A DNA stretch of 64,000 nucleotides. It comes from Rhabditoides inermis. Lineage: Eukaryota > Nematoda > Chromadorea > Rhabditida > Rhabditidae. Below are positions 36,701-49,379 of this stretch, piece after piece. Position 1 is the stretch's first letter; each line of letters begins with the position of its first letter. The notes under the pieces were generated by a model, which worked only from the letters and a program-made list of their open reading frames with translations, had not been told where the DNA came from and made no database searches. Location of the stretch: the NCBI GenBank assembly GCA_963966185.1, contig CAWZYM010000021.1:277501-341500 (forward strand), in the 5' to 3' direction. A program made the translations under genes and the position numbers.

Positions 36701-38460
36701 GGTTTTCGAGTGAGGAAAATGCGGTTTTGAATGAGGAAAAAGGGTTTTTGAGTGATGAAAATGCGGTTTTGAGTGAGGAAGCGGTTTTGACTGAGGAAAA
36801 TGCGGTTTGACTGAGAAAATGGGTTTTTGAGTGAGGAAATGCGGTTTTGAATGAGGAAAACGGGTTTTTGAGTGAGAAAAAAGCGGTTTTGACTGAGGAA
36901 ATTGCGGTTTGACTGAGGAAAATGCGGTTTGACTGAGGAAAATGCGGTTTGACTGAGGAAAATGGGTTTTTGTGTGAGGAAATGCGGTTTTGAATGAGGA
37001 AATTGGGTTTTTGAGTGAGAAAAATGCAGTTTGACTGAGGAAAATGCGGTTTTGACTGATGAAAATGGGTTTTTGAGTGAGGAAAATGCGGTTTTGAATG
37101 AGAAAAATGTGGTTTGACTGAGGAAAATGCGGTTTGACTGAGGAAAATGCGGTTTTGACTGAGGAAAATGCGGTTTTGACTGATGAAAATGGGTTTTTGA
37201 GTGAGGAAGCGGTTTTGACTGAGGAAAATGCGGTTTGACTGAGAAAAATGGGTTTTTGAGTGAGGAAATGCGGTTTTGACTGATGAAAATGGGTTTTTGA
37301 GTGAGGAAGCGATTTTGACTGAGGAAAATGCGGTTTTGAATGAGGAAAATGCGGTTTGACTGAGAAAAATGGGTTTTTGAGTGAGGAAATGCGGTTTTGA
37401 ATGAGGAAAATGGGTTTTTGAGTGAGGAAAACGCGGTTTTGACTGAGGAAAATGCGGTTTTGACTGATGAAAATGGGTTTTTGAGTGAGGAAGCGGTTTT
37501 GACCGAGGAAAATGCGGTTTGACTGAGGAAAATGCGGTTTGACTGAGGAAAATGCGGTTTGACTGAGGAAAATGCGGTTCGACTGAGGAAAATGGGTTTT
37601 TGAGTGAGGAAATGCGGTTTTGAATGGGGAAAATGCGGTTTGACTGAGGAAAATGCGGTTTTTGAGTGAGGAAATGCGGTTTTGAATGAGAAAATTGGGT
37701 TTTTGAGTGAGGAAAATGTGGTTTTGAATGAGGAAAATGGGTTTTTGAGTGAGGAAAACGCGGTTTTGACTGAGGAAAATGCGGTTTTGACTGAGGAAAA
37801 TGCGGTTTTGACTGAGGAAAATGCGGTTTGACTGAGGAAAATGCGGTTTTGACTGAGGAAAATGCGGTTTGACTGAGGAAAATGGGTTTTTGAGTGAGGA
37901 AAACGCGGTTTTGACTGAGGAAAATGCGGTTTTGACTGATGAAAATGGGTTTTTGAGTGAGGAAGCGGTTTTGACTGAGGAAAATGCGGTTTTGAATGAG
38001 GAAAATGCGGTTTGACTGAGAAAAATGGGTTTTTGAGTGAGGAAATGCGGTTTTGAATGAGGAAAATGGGTTTTGAGTGAGGAAAACGCGGTTTTGACTG
38101 ATGAAAATGCGGTTTTGACTGATGAAAATGGGTTTTTGAGTGAGGAAGCGGTTTTGACTGAGGAAAATGCGGTTTGACTGAGAAAAATGCGGCTTTGACT
38201 GAGGAAAATGGGTTTTTGAGTGAGGAAATGCGGTTTTGAATGAGGAAAATGGGTTTTTGAGTGAGAAAAAAGCGGTTTTGACTGAGGAAAATGCGGTTTG
38301 ACTGAGGAAAATGCGGTTTGACTGAGGAAAATGCGGTTTTGACTGAGGAAAATGCGGTTTTGTCTGATGGAAATGGGTTTTTGAGAGAGGAAGCGGTTTT
38401 GACTGAGGAAAATGGGTTTTTGAGTGAGGAAAACGCGGTTTTGAGTGAGGAAAATGCAGT

Positions 38461-41400
38461 CATTTCCTAATTACCGCATTTCCTCACCCAAAAACCCATT
38501 TTCCTCATTCAAAACCGCATTTCCTCACTCAAAAACCCATTTTCCTCAGTCAAACCGCATTTTCCTCTGTCAAAACCGCGTTTTCCTCACCCAAAAACCC
38601 ATTTTCCTCAGTCAAAACCGCGTTTTCCTCACCCATAAACCCGTTTTCCTCAGTCAAACTGCATTTTCCTCACTCAAAACCGCGTTTTCCTCACTCAAAA
38701 ACCCATTTTCCTCAGTCAAAACCGCGTTTTCCTCACTCAAAAACCCAGTTTCATCATTCAAAACCGCATTTTCCTCAGTCAAACCGCATTTTCCTCAGTC
38801 AAAACCGCGTTTTCCTCACTCAAAAACCCATTTTCCTCAGTCAAACTGCATTTTCCTCAGTCAAACCGCATTTTCCTCAGTCAAAACCGCGTTTTCCTCA
38901 CTCAAAAACCCATTTTCCTCATTCAAAACAGCATTTTCCTTACTCAAAAACCCATTTTCATCATTCAAAACCGCATTTTCCTCAGTCAAACTGCATTTTC
39001 CTCACTCAAAACCTCGTTTTCCTCAGTCGAAACCGCATTTTCCTCACTCAAAAACCCATTTTCCTCAGTCAAAACCGCGTTTTCCTCACTCAAAAACCCA
39101 TTTTTCTCAGTCAAACCGCATTTTCCTCAGTCAAAACCGCGTTTTCCTCACCCAAAAACCCATTTTCCTCATTCAAAACCGCATTCCCTCACTCAAAAAC
39201 CCATTTTCCTCATTCAAAACAGCATTTTCCTTACTCAAAAACCCATTTTCATCATTCAAAACCGCATTTTCATCAGTCAAAAACGCATTTCCTCAGTCAA
39301 AACCGCGTTTTCCTCACTCATAAACCCGTTTTCCTCAGTCAAACTGCATTTTCCTCACTCAAAACCTCGTTTTCCTCAGTCGAAACCGCATTTTCCTCAC
39401 TCAAAAACCCATTTTCCTCAGTCAATACCGCGTTTTTCTCACCCAAAAATCCATTTTCATCATTCAAAACCGCATTTTCATCAGTCAAAAACGCATTTTC
39501 CTCAGTCAAAACCTCGTTTTCCTCACTCAAAACCGCATTTTCCTCAGTCAAACCGCATTTTCCTCAGTCAAATCCGCGTTTTCCTCACTCAAAAACCCAT
39601 TTTCCTCAGTCAAAACCGCGTATTCCTCACCCCAGTCAAAACCGCTTCCTCACTCAAAAAAAAACCATTTTCATCAGTCAAAACCGCATTTTCCTCAGTC
39701 AAAACCGCGTTTTCCTCACTCAAAAACCCATTTTCCTCATTCAAAACCGCATTTTCCTCACTCAAAAACCCATTTTCATCAGTCAAAACCGCATTTTCAT
39801 CAGTCAAAACCGCATTTTTCTCACTCAAAACCGCGTTTTCCTCACTCAAAAACCCATTTTCCTCATTCAAAACCACATTTTCCTCACTCAAAAACCCAAT
39901 TTTCTCATTCAAAACCGCATTTCCTCACTCAAAAACCGCATTTTCCTCAGTCAAACCGCATTTTCCTCATTCAAAACCGCATTTCCTCACTCAAAAACCC
40001 ATTTTCCTCAGTCGAACCGCATTTTCCTCAGTCAAACCGCATTTTCCTCAGTCAAACCGCATTTTCCTCAGTCAAACCGCATTTTTCTCAGTCAAAACTG
40101 CTTTTTCCTCACTCAAAAACCCATTTTCCTCATTCAAAACCGCATTTCCTCACTCAAAAACCCATTTTTCTCAGTCAAACCGCATTTTCCTCATTCAAAA
40201 CCGCATTTCCTCACTCAAAAACCCATTTTCATCAGTCAAAACCGCATTTTCCTCAGTCAAACCGCATTTTCCTCAGTCAAACCGCATTTTCCTCATTCAA
40301 AACCGCATTTCCTGACTCAAAAACCCCTTTTTATCAGTCAAAACCACATTTTCCTCAGTCAAACTGCATTTTTCTCTCTCAAAAACCCAATTTCCTCATT
40401 CAAAACCGCATTTTCTCACTCAAAAATCCATTTTCCTCAGTCAAACCGCATTTTCCTCAGTCAAACCGCATTTTCCTCAGTCAAACCGCATTTTCCTCAG
40501 TCAAAACCGCCTTTTCCTCACTCAAAAAACCCATTTTCCTCATTCAAAACCGCATTTCCTCACTCAAAAACCCATTTTTTCTCAGTCAAACCGCATTTTC
40601 CTCAGTCAAAACCGTTTTTTTCTCACTCAAAAACCCATTTTCCTCATTCAAAACCGCATTTCCTCACTCAAAAACACATTTTCCTCAGTCAAAGCCGCAT
40701 TTTTTCTCAGTCAAACCGCATTTTCCTCAGTCAAAACCGCATTTCCTCACTCAAAAACCCATTTTCCTCAGTCAAACCGCATTTTCCTCAGTCAAACCGC
40801 ATTTTCCTCAGTCAAACCGCAATTTCCTCAGTCAAAACCGCATTTCCTCACTCAAAAACCCGTTTTCCTCATTCAAAACCGCATTTCCTCACTCAAAAAC
40901 CCATTTTTCTCAGTCAAACCGCATTTTCCTCAGTCAAAACCGCTTCCTCACTCAAAAACCCATTTTCATCAGTCAAAACCGCATTTTCCTCAGTCAAAAC
41001 CGCATTTTCCTCAGTCAAACCGCATTTTCCTCAGTCAAACAGCATTTTCCTCAGTCAAAACCGCATTTTCCTCACTCAAAACATCGTTTTCCTCAGTCAA
41101 AACCGCGTTTTCCTCACCCAAAAACCCATTTTCCTCATTCAAAACCGCATTCCCTCACTCAAAAACCCATTTTCCTCATTCAAAACAGCATTTTCCTTAC
41201 TCAAAAACCCATTTTCATCATTCAAAACCGCATTTTCATCAGTCAAAAACGCATTTTCCTCAGTCAAAACCGCGTTTTCCTCACTCATAAACCCGTTTTC
41301 CTCAGTCAAACTGCATTTTCCTCACTCAAAACCTCGTTTTCCTCAGTCGAAACCGCATTTTCCTCACTCAAAAACCCATTTTCCTCAGTCAAAACCGCGT

Positions 41401-43625
41401 TTTCCTCACCCAAAAACCCATTTTACTCAGTCAAAACCGCTTTCTCACTCAAAAAACCCATTTTTATCAGTCAAAACCGCATTTTCCTCAGTCAATACCG
41501 CGTTTTTCTCACCCAAAAATCCATTTTCATCATTCAAAACCGCATTTTCATCAGTCAAAAACGCATTTTCCTCAGTCAAAACCTCGTTTTCCTCAGTCAA
41601 AACCGCATTTTCCTCAGTCAAACCGCATTTTCCTCAGTCAAATCCGCGTTTTCCTCACTCAAAAACCCATTTTCCTCAGTCAAAACCGCGTATTCCTCAC
41701 CCCAGTCAAAACCGCTTCCTCACTCAAAAAAAAACCATTTTCATCAGTCAAAACCGCATTTTCCTCAGTCAAAACCGCGTTTTCCTCACTCAAAAACCCA
41801 TTTTCCTCATTCAAAACCGCATTTTCCTCACTCAAAAACCCATTTTCATCAGTCAAAACCGCATTTTCATCAGTCAAAACCGCATTTTTCTCACTCAAAA
41901 CCGCGTTTTCCTCACTCAAAAACCCATTTTCCTCATTCAAAACCACATTTTCCTCACTCAAAAACCCAATTTTCTCATTCAAAACCGCATTTCCTCAATC
42001 AAAAACCGCATTTTCCTCAGTCAAACCGCATTTTCCTCATTCAAAACCGCATTTCCTCACTCAAAAACCCATTTTCCTCAGTCGAACCGCATTTTCCTCA
42101 GTCAAACCGCATTTTCCTCAGTCAAACCGCATTTTCCTCAGTCAAACCGCATTTTTCTCAGTCAAAACTGCTTTTTCCTCACTCAAAAACCCATTTTCCT
42201 CATTCAAAACCGCATTTCCTCACTCAAAAACCCATTTTTCTCAGTCAAACCGCATTTTCCTCATTCAAAACCGCATTTCCTCACTCAAAACCCCATTTTC
42301 ATCAGTCAAAACCGCATTTTCCTCAGTCAAACTGCATTTTTCTCACTCAAAAACCCAATTTCCTCATTCAAAACCGCATTTTCTCACTCAAAAATCCATT
42401 TTCCTCAGTCAAACCGCATTTTCCTCAGTCAAACCGCATTTTCCTCAGTCAAACCGCATTTTCCTCAGTCAAAACCGCCTTTTCCTCACTCAAAAAACCC
42501 ATTTTCCTCATTCAAAACCGCATTTCCTCACTCAAAAACCCATTTTTTCTCAGTCAAACCGCATTTTCCTCAGTCAAAACCGTTTTTTTCTCACTCAAAA
42601 ACCCATTTTCCTCATTCAAAACCGCATTTCCTCACTCAAAAACACATTTTCCTCAGTCAAAGCCGCATTTTTCTCAGTCAAACCGCATTTTCCTCGGTCA
42701 AAACCGCTTCCTCGCTCAAAAACCCATTTTCATCAGTCAAAACCGCATTTTCCTCAGTCAAAACCGCGTTTTCCTCACTCAAAAACCCATTTTCCTCATT
42801 CAAAACCGCATTTCCTCACTCAAAAACCCATTTTTCTCAGTCAAACCGCATTTTCCTCATTCAAAACCGCATTTTCCTCAGTCAAAACCGCTTCCTCACT
42901 CAAAAACCCATTTTCATCAGTCAAAACCGCATTTCCTCACTCAAAAACCCATTTTTCTCAGTCAAACCGCATTTTCCTCAGTCAAAACCGCTTCCTCACT
43001 CAAAAACCCATTTTCATCAGTCAAAACCGCATTTTCCTCAGTCAAAACCGCATTTTCCTCAGTCAAACCGCATTTTCCTCAGTCAAACCACATTTTTCTC
43101 ATTCAAAACCGCATTTTCCTCACTCAAAAACCCATTTTCATCAGTCAAAACCGCATTTTCCTCAGTCAAACTGCATTTTTCTCACTCAAAAACCCAATTT
43201 CCTCATTCAAAACCGCATTTCCTCACTCAAAAACCCATTTTCCTCAGTCAAACCGCATTTTCCTCAGTCAAACCGCATTTTCCTCAGTCAAACCGCAATT
43301 TCCTCAGTCAAAACCGCTTTTTTCTCACTCAAAAACCCGTTTTCCTCATTCAAAACCGCATTTCCTCACTCAAAAACCCATTTTTCTCAGTCAAACCGCA
43401 TTTTCCTCAGTCAAAACCGCTTCCTCACTCAAAAACCCATTTTCATCACTCAAAACCGCATTTTCCTCAGTCAAAACCGCATTTTCCTCAGTCAAACAGC
43501 ATTTTCCTCAGTCAAAACCGCTTTTTTCTCACTCAAAAACCCATTTTCCTCATTCAAAACCGCATTTCCTCACTCAAAAACCCATTTTCCTCAGTCCAAG
43601 CCGCATTTTTCTCAGTCAAACCGCA
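38461..43625 (-). repeat. Giant minisatellite, inverted block
   Basis: The same units read here in reverse complement (AAAACCGCATTTTCCTCAGTC and variants) from 38,461. A 2,070-bp higher-order period is visible: the segments at 39610-39912 and 41680-41982 encode the same 100 residues on the minus strand. No unique sequence is inserted. Confidence 0.95.
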
Positions 43626-46186
43626 TTTCCCACTGAGGAAAATGGGTTTTTGAGTGAGGAAATGCGGTTTTGAATGAGGAAATTGGGTTTTTGAGTGAGA
43701 AAAATGCAGTTTGACTGAGGAAAATGCGGTTTTGACTGATGAAAATGGGTTTTTGAGTGAGGAAAATGCGGTTTTGAATGAGAAAAATGTGGTTTGACTG
43801 AGGAAAATGCGGTTTGACTGAGGAAAATGCGGTTTTGACTGAGGAAAATGCGGTTTTGACTGATGAAAATGGGTTTTTGAGTGAGGAAGCGGTTTTGACT
43901 GAGGAAAATGCGGTTTGACTGAGGAAAATGCGGTTTTGACTGAGGAAAATGCGGTTTTGACTGATGAAAATGGGTTTTTGAGTGAGGAAGCGGTTTTGAC
44001 TGAGGAAAATGCGGTTTGACTGAGAAAAATGGGTTTTTGAGTGAGGAAATGCGGTTTTGAATGAGGAAAACGGGTTTTTGAGTGAGAAAAAAGCGGTTTT
44101 GACTGAGGAAATTGCGGTTTGACTGAGGAAAATGCGGTTTGACTGAGGAAAATGCGGTTTGACTGAGGAAAATGGGTTTTTGAGTGAGGAAATGCGGTTT
44201 TGAATGAGGAAATTGGGTTTTTGAGTGAGAAAAATGCAGTTTGACTGAGGAAAATGCGGTTTTGACTGATGAAAATGGGTTTTTGAGTGAGGAAGCGGTT
44301 TTGACTGAGGAAAATGCGGCTTGGACTGAGGAAAATGGGTTTTTGAGTGAGGAAATGCGGTTTTGAATGAGGAAAATGGGTTTTTGAGTGAGAAAAAAGC
44401 GGTTTTGACTGAGGAAAATGCGGTTTTGACTGAGGAAAATGCGGTTTTGACTGATGAAAATGGGTTTTTGAGTGAGGAAGCGGTTTTGACTGAGGAAAAT
44501 GCGGTTTGACTGAGAAAAATGGGTTTTTGAGTGAGGAAATGCGGTTTTGAATGAGGAAAACGGGTTTTTGAGTGAGAAAAAAGCGGTTTTGACTGAGGAA
44601 ATTGCGGTTTGACTGAGGAAAATGCGGTTTGACTGAGGAAAATGCGGTTTGACTGAGGAAAATGGGTTTTTGAGTGAGGAAATGCGGTTTTGAATGAGGA
44701 AATTGGGTTTTTGAGTGAGAAAAATGCAGTTTGACTGAGGAAAATGCGGTTTTGACTGATGAAAATGGGTTTTTGAGTGAGGAAAATGCGGTTTTGAATG
44801 AGAAAAATGTGGTTTGACTGAGGAAAATGCGGTTTGACTGAGGAAAATGCGGTTTTGACTGAGGAAAATGCGGTTTTGACTGATGAAAATGGGTTTTTGA
44901 GTGAGGAAGCGGTTTTGACTGAGGAAAATGCGGCTTGACTGAGGAAAATGCGGTTTTGACTGAGGAAAATGCGGTTTTGACTGATGAAAATGGGTTTTTG
45001 AGTGAGGAAGCGGTTTTGACTGAGGAAAATGCGGTTTGACTGAGAAAAATGGGTTTTTGAGTGAGGAAATGCGGTTTTGAATGAGGAAAACGGGTTTTTG
45101 AGTGAGAAAAAAGCGGTTTTGACTGAGGAAATTGCGGTTTGACTGAGGAAAATGCGGTTTGACTGAGGAAAATGCGGTTTGACTGAGGAAAATGGGTTTT
45201 TGAGTGAGGAAATGCGGTTTTGAATGAGGAAATTGGGTTTTTGAGTGAGAAAAATGCAGTTTGACTGAGGAAAATGCGGTTTTGACTGATGAAAATGGGT
45301 TTTTGAGTGAGGAAAATGCGGTTTTGAATGAGAAAAATGTGGTTTGACTGAGGAAAATGCGGTTTGACTGAGGAAAATGCGGTTTTGACTGAGGAAAATG
45401 CGGTTTTGACTGATGAAAATGGGTTTTTGAGTGAGGAAGCGGTTTTGACTGAGGAAAATGCGGTTTGACTGAGAAAAATGGGTTTTTGAGTGAGGAAATG
45501 CGGTTTTGACTGATGAAAATGGGTTTTTGAGTGAGGAAGCGGTTTTGACTGAGGAAAATGCGGTTTTGAATGAGGAAAATGCGGTTTGACTGAGAAAAAT
45601 GGGTTTTTGAGTGAGGAAATGCGGTTTTGAATGAGGAAAATGGGTTTTTGAGTGAGGAAAACGCGGTTTTGACTGAGGAAAATGCGGTTTTGACTGATGA
45701 AAATGGGGTTTTGAGTGAGGAAGCGGTTTTGACCGAGGAAAATGCGGTTTGACTGAGAAAAATGCGGCTTTGACTGAGGAAAATGTGTTTTTGAGTGAGG
45801 AAATGCGGTTTTGAATGAGGAAAATGGGTTTTTGAGTGAGAAAAAAACGGTTTTGACTGAGGAAAATGCGGTTTGACTGAGAAAAAATGGGTTTTTGAGT
45901 GAGGAAATGCGGTTTTGAATGAGGAAAATGGGTTTTTTGAGTGAGGAAAAGGCGGTTTTGACTGAGGAAAATGCGGTTTGACTGAGGAAAATGCGGTTTG
46001 ACTGAGGAAAATGCGGTTTGACTGAGGAAAATGGATTTTTGAGTGAGAAAATGCGGTTTTGAATGAGGAAATTGGGTTTTTGAGTGAGAAAAATGCAGTT
46101 TGACTGAGGAAAATGCGGTTTTGACTGATAAAAAGGGGTTTTTGAGTCAGGAAATGCGGTTTTGAATGAGGAAAATGCGGTTTGAC
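43626..46186 (+). repeat. Giant minisatellite, second forward block
   Basis: Orientation returns to forward at 43,626-43,634 (CATTTCCCACTGAGGAAAATG). Repeating blocks of about 483-535 bp recur at about 43671, 44205, 44688 and 45223. The array ends at 46,186 in unique sequence 64 bp before an exon-like block upstream of tropomodulin. Confidence 0.95.
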
Positions 46187-46249
46187 TCGTAAACTACGTT
46201 GCCATGTGCTACTTGATTCGAAATAAATATTTTGATTATGATTGTTTAG

Positions 46250-46349
46250 TGAACATCGTGAGATGGACCGCCTGCCTGGACTGCAGCCATTCGAGTGCGA
46301 CGATGACGGCAGGGATAGGAAAGTGTCCTTCAGCACCGATCCCATTTCG
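46250..46349 (+). other. Candidate 5' exon upstream of tropomodulin
   Basis: After TTGTTTAG, the frame EHREMDRLPGLQPFECDDDG...FSTDPIS ends at TCG|GTAAGA, a good donor. It could be an N-terminal exon of the tropomodulin gene, but its phase (0) does not match the next certain exon (phase 1 at 47082), so at least one exon is missing between them or the exon is unrelated. The segment 47012-47060 (EDVRWILDSVDVFG) resembles the sequence just before that exon in tropomodulins but lacks a usable donor. Confidence 0.35.
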
Positions 46350-46368
46350 GTAAGACATCCGCGCTCCT

Positions 46369-46519
46369 CTCCCTCTCTCCTCTCTCCTCTCTCCTCTCTC
46401 CTATCTTCTCTCTCCTCTCTCCTCTCTCCTCTCTCCTCTCTCCTCTCTCCTCTCTCCTCTCTCCTCTCTCCTCTCTCCTCTCTCCTCTCTCCTCTCTCCT
46501 CTCTCCTCTCTCCTCTTTC
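46369..46519 (+). repeat. CTCTCTC-CT microsatellite
   Basis: About 150 bp of CTCTCTC-CT tandem repeats (period 7-8) lie in the presumed tropomodulin intron, directly after the donor at 46349. Open frames across it are artefacts. Confidence 0.9.
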
Positions 46520-47081
46520 ATAATGTTGTGTGGTTGCTATATTGGAATATAGGCGTACGTTGTTTCTCTCAATGTGTCTACTGTCTACTGTCTACATGAT
46601 TGCGTAGGGATATACTCTATCGCATCATGTCTACATTTCGTGTGCATATGCGATGAGACGTTGTTGTGGCGAGATTTGGAATTCCCTCGCCCTGCGGCGG
46701 CGGGCGGTGGTGTCCTAGATTACGCATGGGATAAATGATGAGTGAGAGTGAGAGAGAAGGGAATGGAATATGGGATTGGGATTATAGTGAGAAGAGAGGG
46801 GACACCCGAAATTAGTGAAGCGAGAGACAGAGGAGGACAGGACGAGAACGGGGAATGAGGTCAGAATGTGTCTTGGAAACGAACGTTTCACTTTTGCTTG
46901 GGATATACGACTATACAAAACGACAATTTTGAATGACGAACGGAGAAAAGCCACGCCCGCTAAGCCCCGCCCTCTTTAGGCTTATGTGTTTTTTCTCTGT
47001 ATTTCATACAAGGAGGATGTGAGATGGATTCTGGATTCTGTTGATGTCTTTGGACTGGCAGTGTTCATTTCTTTGTTGCAG
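46520..47081. other. Presumed intron or unresolved 5' exons of tropomodulin
   Basis: I see no exon with clean splice sites. A tropomodulin N-terminal exon is expected here or further upstream; see the candidate remark at 46250-46349. Confidence 0.35.
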
Positions 47082-48826
47082 GCATGCACAACATCCTCAA
47101 CCAACCGCAGTTCTTCAACGCACTCAAGGGCAAGCCGCAATCAGACGAGACATGCAGCTTTGGCGGCATCATACGGGTACGTCTTATCTTTTTTGTTTGT
47201 TTGGTTTTGTACTTTACGTACTAGGATTACTTTGTTGATTTGTTTATTGATTGCTTGCTTTTCAGGCGCCTGTTCCGAAAGTGTTGCCCGATGAGCCGGA
47301 GAACGAGACGGATGTGGACGAGTGTATCAAGTGAGCTATTCTGTTGTTTTGATTATTGATTGATTCGAATGTGAACAGTTTGTTATTCTGAGTTCTGCTT
47401 GATGTGTGGTTGCTAGAAACGGATCGTATTTGTTCTCCTGACTACCGCCTGCGTTTATTTCGGCAGCGTTTGTGTAGAACATTAGCGCGAAAGCGATACA
47501 CGTGTGAGCATGACATAACTCGAAGCTTGGCAGAAGAGTTGTTTGAGTAGGGCTCGGAATGCGGGAGTGGGTGAATGGGTGGAATGGAGAGTAGAGGGGA
47601 GATGGGAGGTGTTTGCACAGTGTTCACTGCTGAAGAAGAGAAGAAGACGAGTAGAAGAGTATTCCGCTCTCGAACCGAGTATGCGGGATATGGAGAGGGT
47701 TATTTTGGTGGTAAGCTGGTGAGATCAAGAATCAGGCGCGAGGGAAAATTAAAAATCTGTAAATTTTGTCGTTTACACTATAAATCGCACCAACTTGCGG
47801 CAAGAATATCGACGCACTGAGTCAAAGTCTCGTCACTTTTCCTGTGTGTTTTTTTTTTAATTTTTGACGCGATGCGTCAAACGCGGAAGTATAAACTATC
47901 CTTCAACTTTGACGTCTTTGCAGGCGATTGGAAGAGAACGACGAGAAGATGACGGAAGTGAACCTCAATAACATGAAACGAGTCTCCAAGGTGAGTGATT
48001 CAATTTTGATTATGTTCGCACGAAGCCTCGCGCTGTGGGGTAGAACAGAGGTAGACGGAAAAGTAATAGCGCGCATCAATAGAGGCAGACGGTTTGAGTG
48101 CCGATTTACCGATTTTTTTAGTTACAAGCGAGGTAGATGGAAAAGTGTGGGGTGTGACATTGACGCAGACTGGTTATGTCGACGGTGTGTGGTTGAAGAT
48201 GGTTGGCGTGTCTCAGCCCCCTGTTACAGGAGCGCATCCGAGCGTTGATCGAGGCGTGTTGCTGCAGTGAGCACGTGGAGAAGCTGTCCCTCGCCAACAC
48301 GGCCATCTCGGACTCGGAGGCCCGCGGACTCGTGCAGCTAGTAGAGACCAGCTCCTCACTCAGGGTCAGTCTGTCTTCCGTATGTTGTTTTGATTTTGAA
48401 TCATTTCCCCGTTCCTCGTCTGTCTTCTAACGCAGTGTGGTTATCTTTCCGTTTTTGTGCACCATTTGCTGTTTGTTCAGGTGCTGAACATTGAGTCCAA
48501 CTTTGTGACTCCCGAGCTGCTGGCTCGACTGATGCGAGCCACTCTCATCACACAGACACTCACAGAGTTCCACGCGGAGAACCAGGTAGGGAGGGAGAGA
48601 GGAGAGGGAGGGAGAAGAGACTGGTGTTTTGCAGCGAGCGTCTGTGCTGGGCAACCAGATCGAGATGGACCTGATGATGTCGGTGGAGGAGAACGAGACT
48701 CTGCTGCGGGTGGGCGTGGCGCTGCAGAGCATGGAGGCGCGGCACAGGGTCAGCGAGGCGCTGGAGAGGAACTACGAGCGGGTGCGGCTGCGTCGGTTGG
48801 AAGCGGCCGGCAAGAAGCCCGCCTGA
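47082..48826 (+). CDS. tmod: Tropomodulin (C-terminal exons)
   Basis: Exons 47082-47176, 47266-47330, 47924-47990, 48230-48364, 48481-48585 and 48635-48826 (stop) join in phase to 218 codons. Family landmarks: GMHNILNQPQFFN, RLEENDEKMTEVNLNNMKRV, and leucine-rich repeats SLANTAISDSEARGL and LNIESNFVTPELLARLM, then FHAENQ and VLGNQIEMDLM. Tropomodulin caps actin filament pointed ends and binds tropomyosin. Animal proteins are about 350-360 aa, so the N-terminal tropomyosin-binding half is missing from this model and must lie in unresolved upstream exons. The C-terminal tail (ERVRLRRLEAAGKKPA) is basic. The 27-kb minisatellite ends within 1 kb upstream. Confidence 0.9.
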
Positions 48827-49136
48827 GCCCCTCTCCCCCTGTAGACACCCACCCCTCCACCCCACACTTTCACGAGAGCGCGCCTCCCGTCACAGTACCC
48901 CTATGCAATCGACATTGCGGTTCTCCTCTCTCACTCTCTTGCAATGACCATATGATACTAATTCTCCCCTACGCAACCCCCACACGCATACTGCGCTCTG
49001 CATTTTGTGATGACGATTGGTTTTACGAAAGCTTGTACTGTTACATACTCAGAGTTTTATTCGGAGACACGCGCGTTTGTAATTGACTCTCGGCTACTTA
49101 GCACCGCGTGCGTTTCCCTCTCCACTTTCTGTGCAC

Positions 49137-49142
49137 AATAAA
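49137..49142 (+). promoter_or_regulatory. Polyadenylation signal of tropomodulin
   Basis: A canonical AATAAA lies 310 bp after the tropomodulin stop, followed by GT-rich sequence (TTGTCGTTGTTTGCTGG). Confidence 0.6.
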
Positions 49143-49379
49143 TGTATACATAATTGTCGTTGTTTGCTGGTTTTATAGCAACGTGAGAGAGATGATGTGA
49201 ATACTGGAGTGCAAATAACGTGAGAACCGTTTCTCAGTAGCGCCATTTCGCAATCTGTATCAGCAGCTGCGCATGTTTTTTTTGTGTGTAGAGAGCGGCA
49301 TTTCGCATTGCGAAATGGGAAAGGTCTAAAAGGCTCCGTGTTGCATGCCATATCACTCTTCAGAGTTTACGAGATCACT

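Larger units (their letters stand above)
18584..38460 (+). repeat. Giant minisatellite, forward block (units of ~21 bp)
   Basis: Tandem units read GACTGAGGAAAATGCGG plus four T, or GAGTGAGGAAAATGGG plus five T, with GAATGA and GACTGATG variants and 19-20 bp forms lacking one or two bases. Units are 21 bp, i.e. seven codons. Up to 30.8 kb the array is cut by five copies of a foldback-like element into higher-order units of 2.57-2.59 kb. From 30.8 kb it runs without the element, with its own longer periods (for example 1,523 bp between 33426 and 34949). No stable unique sequence is visible from 30.8 to 38.46 kb. Confidence 0.95.

Noticed and set aside
18584..46186. CRISPR array
   Set aside because: There is no repeat-spacer pattern; adjacent units are all of one family, and the surrounding genes are eukaryotic.
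18584..46186. Telomeric repeat
   Set aside because: The GGGTTTTT parts resemble telomere motifs, but the 21-bp unit with GACTGAGGAAAATG is not a telomere repeat and has unique genes on both sides.
34801..46345. Minus-strand open frames of 1,220 and 909 codons as giant protein genes
   Set aside because: They are direct translations of the 21-bp repeat. The second even begins antisense to the exon-like block near tropomodulin. There are no splice sites, domains or unique sequence.
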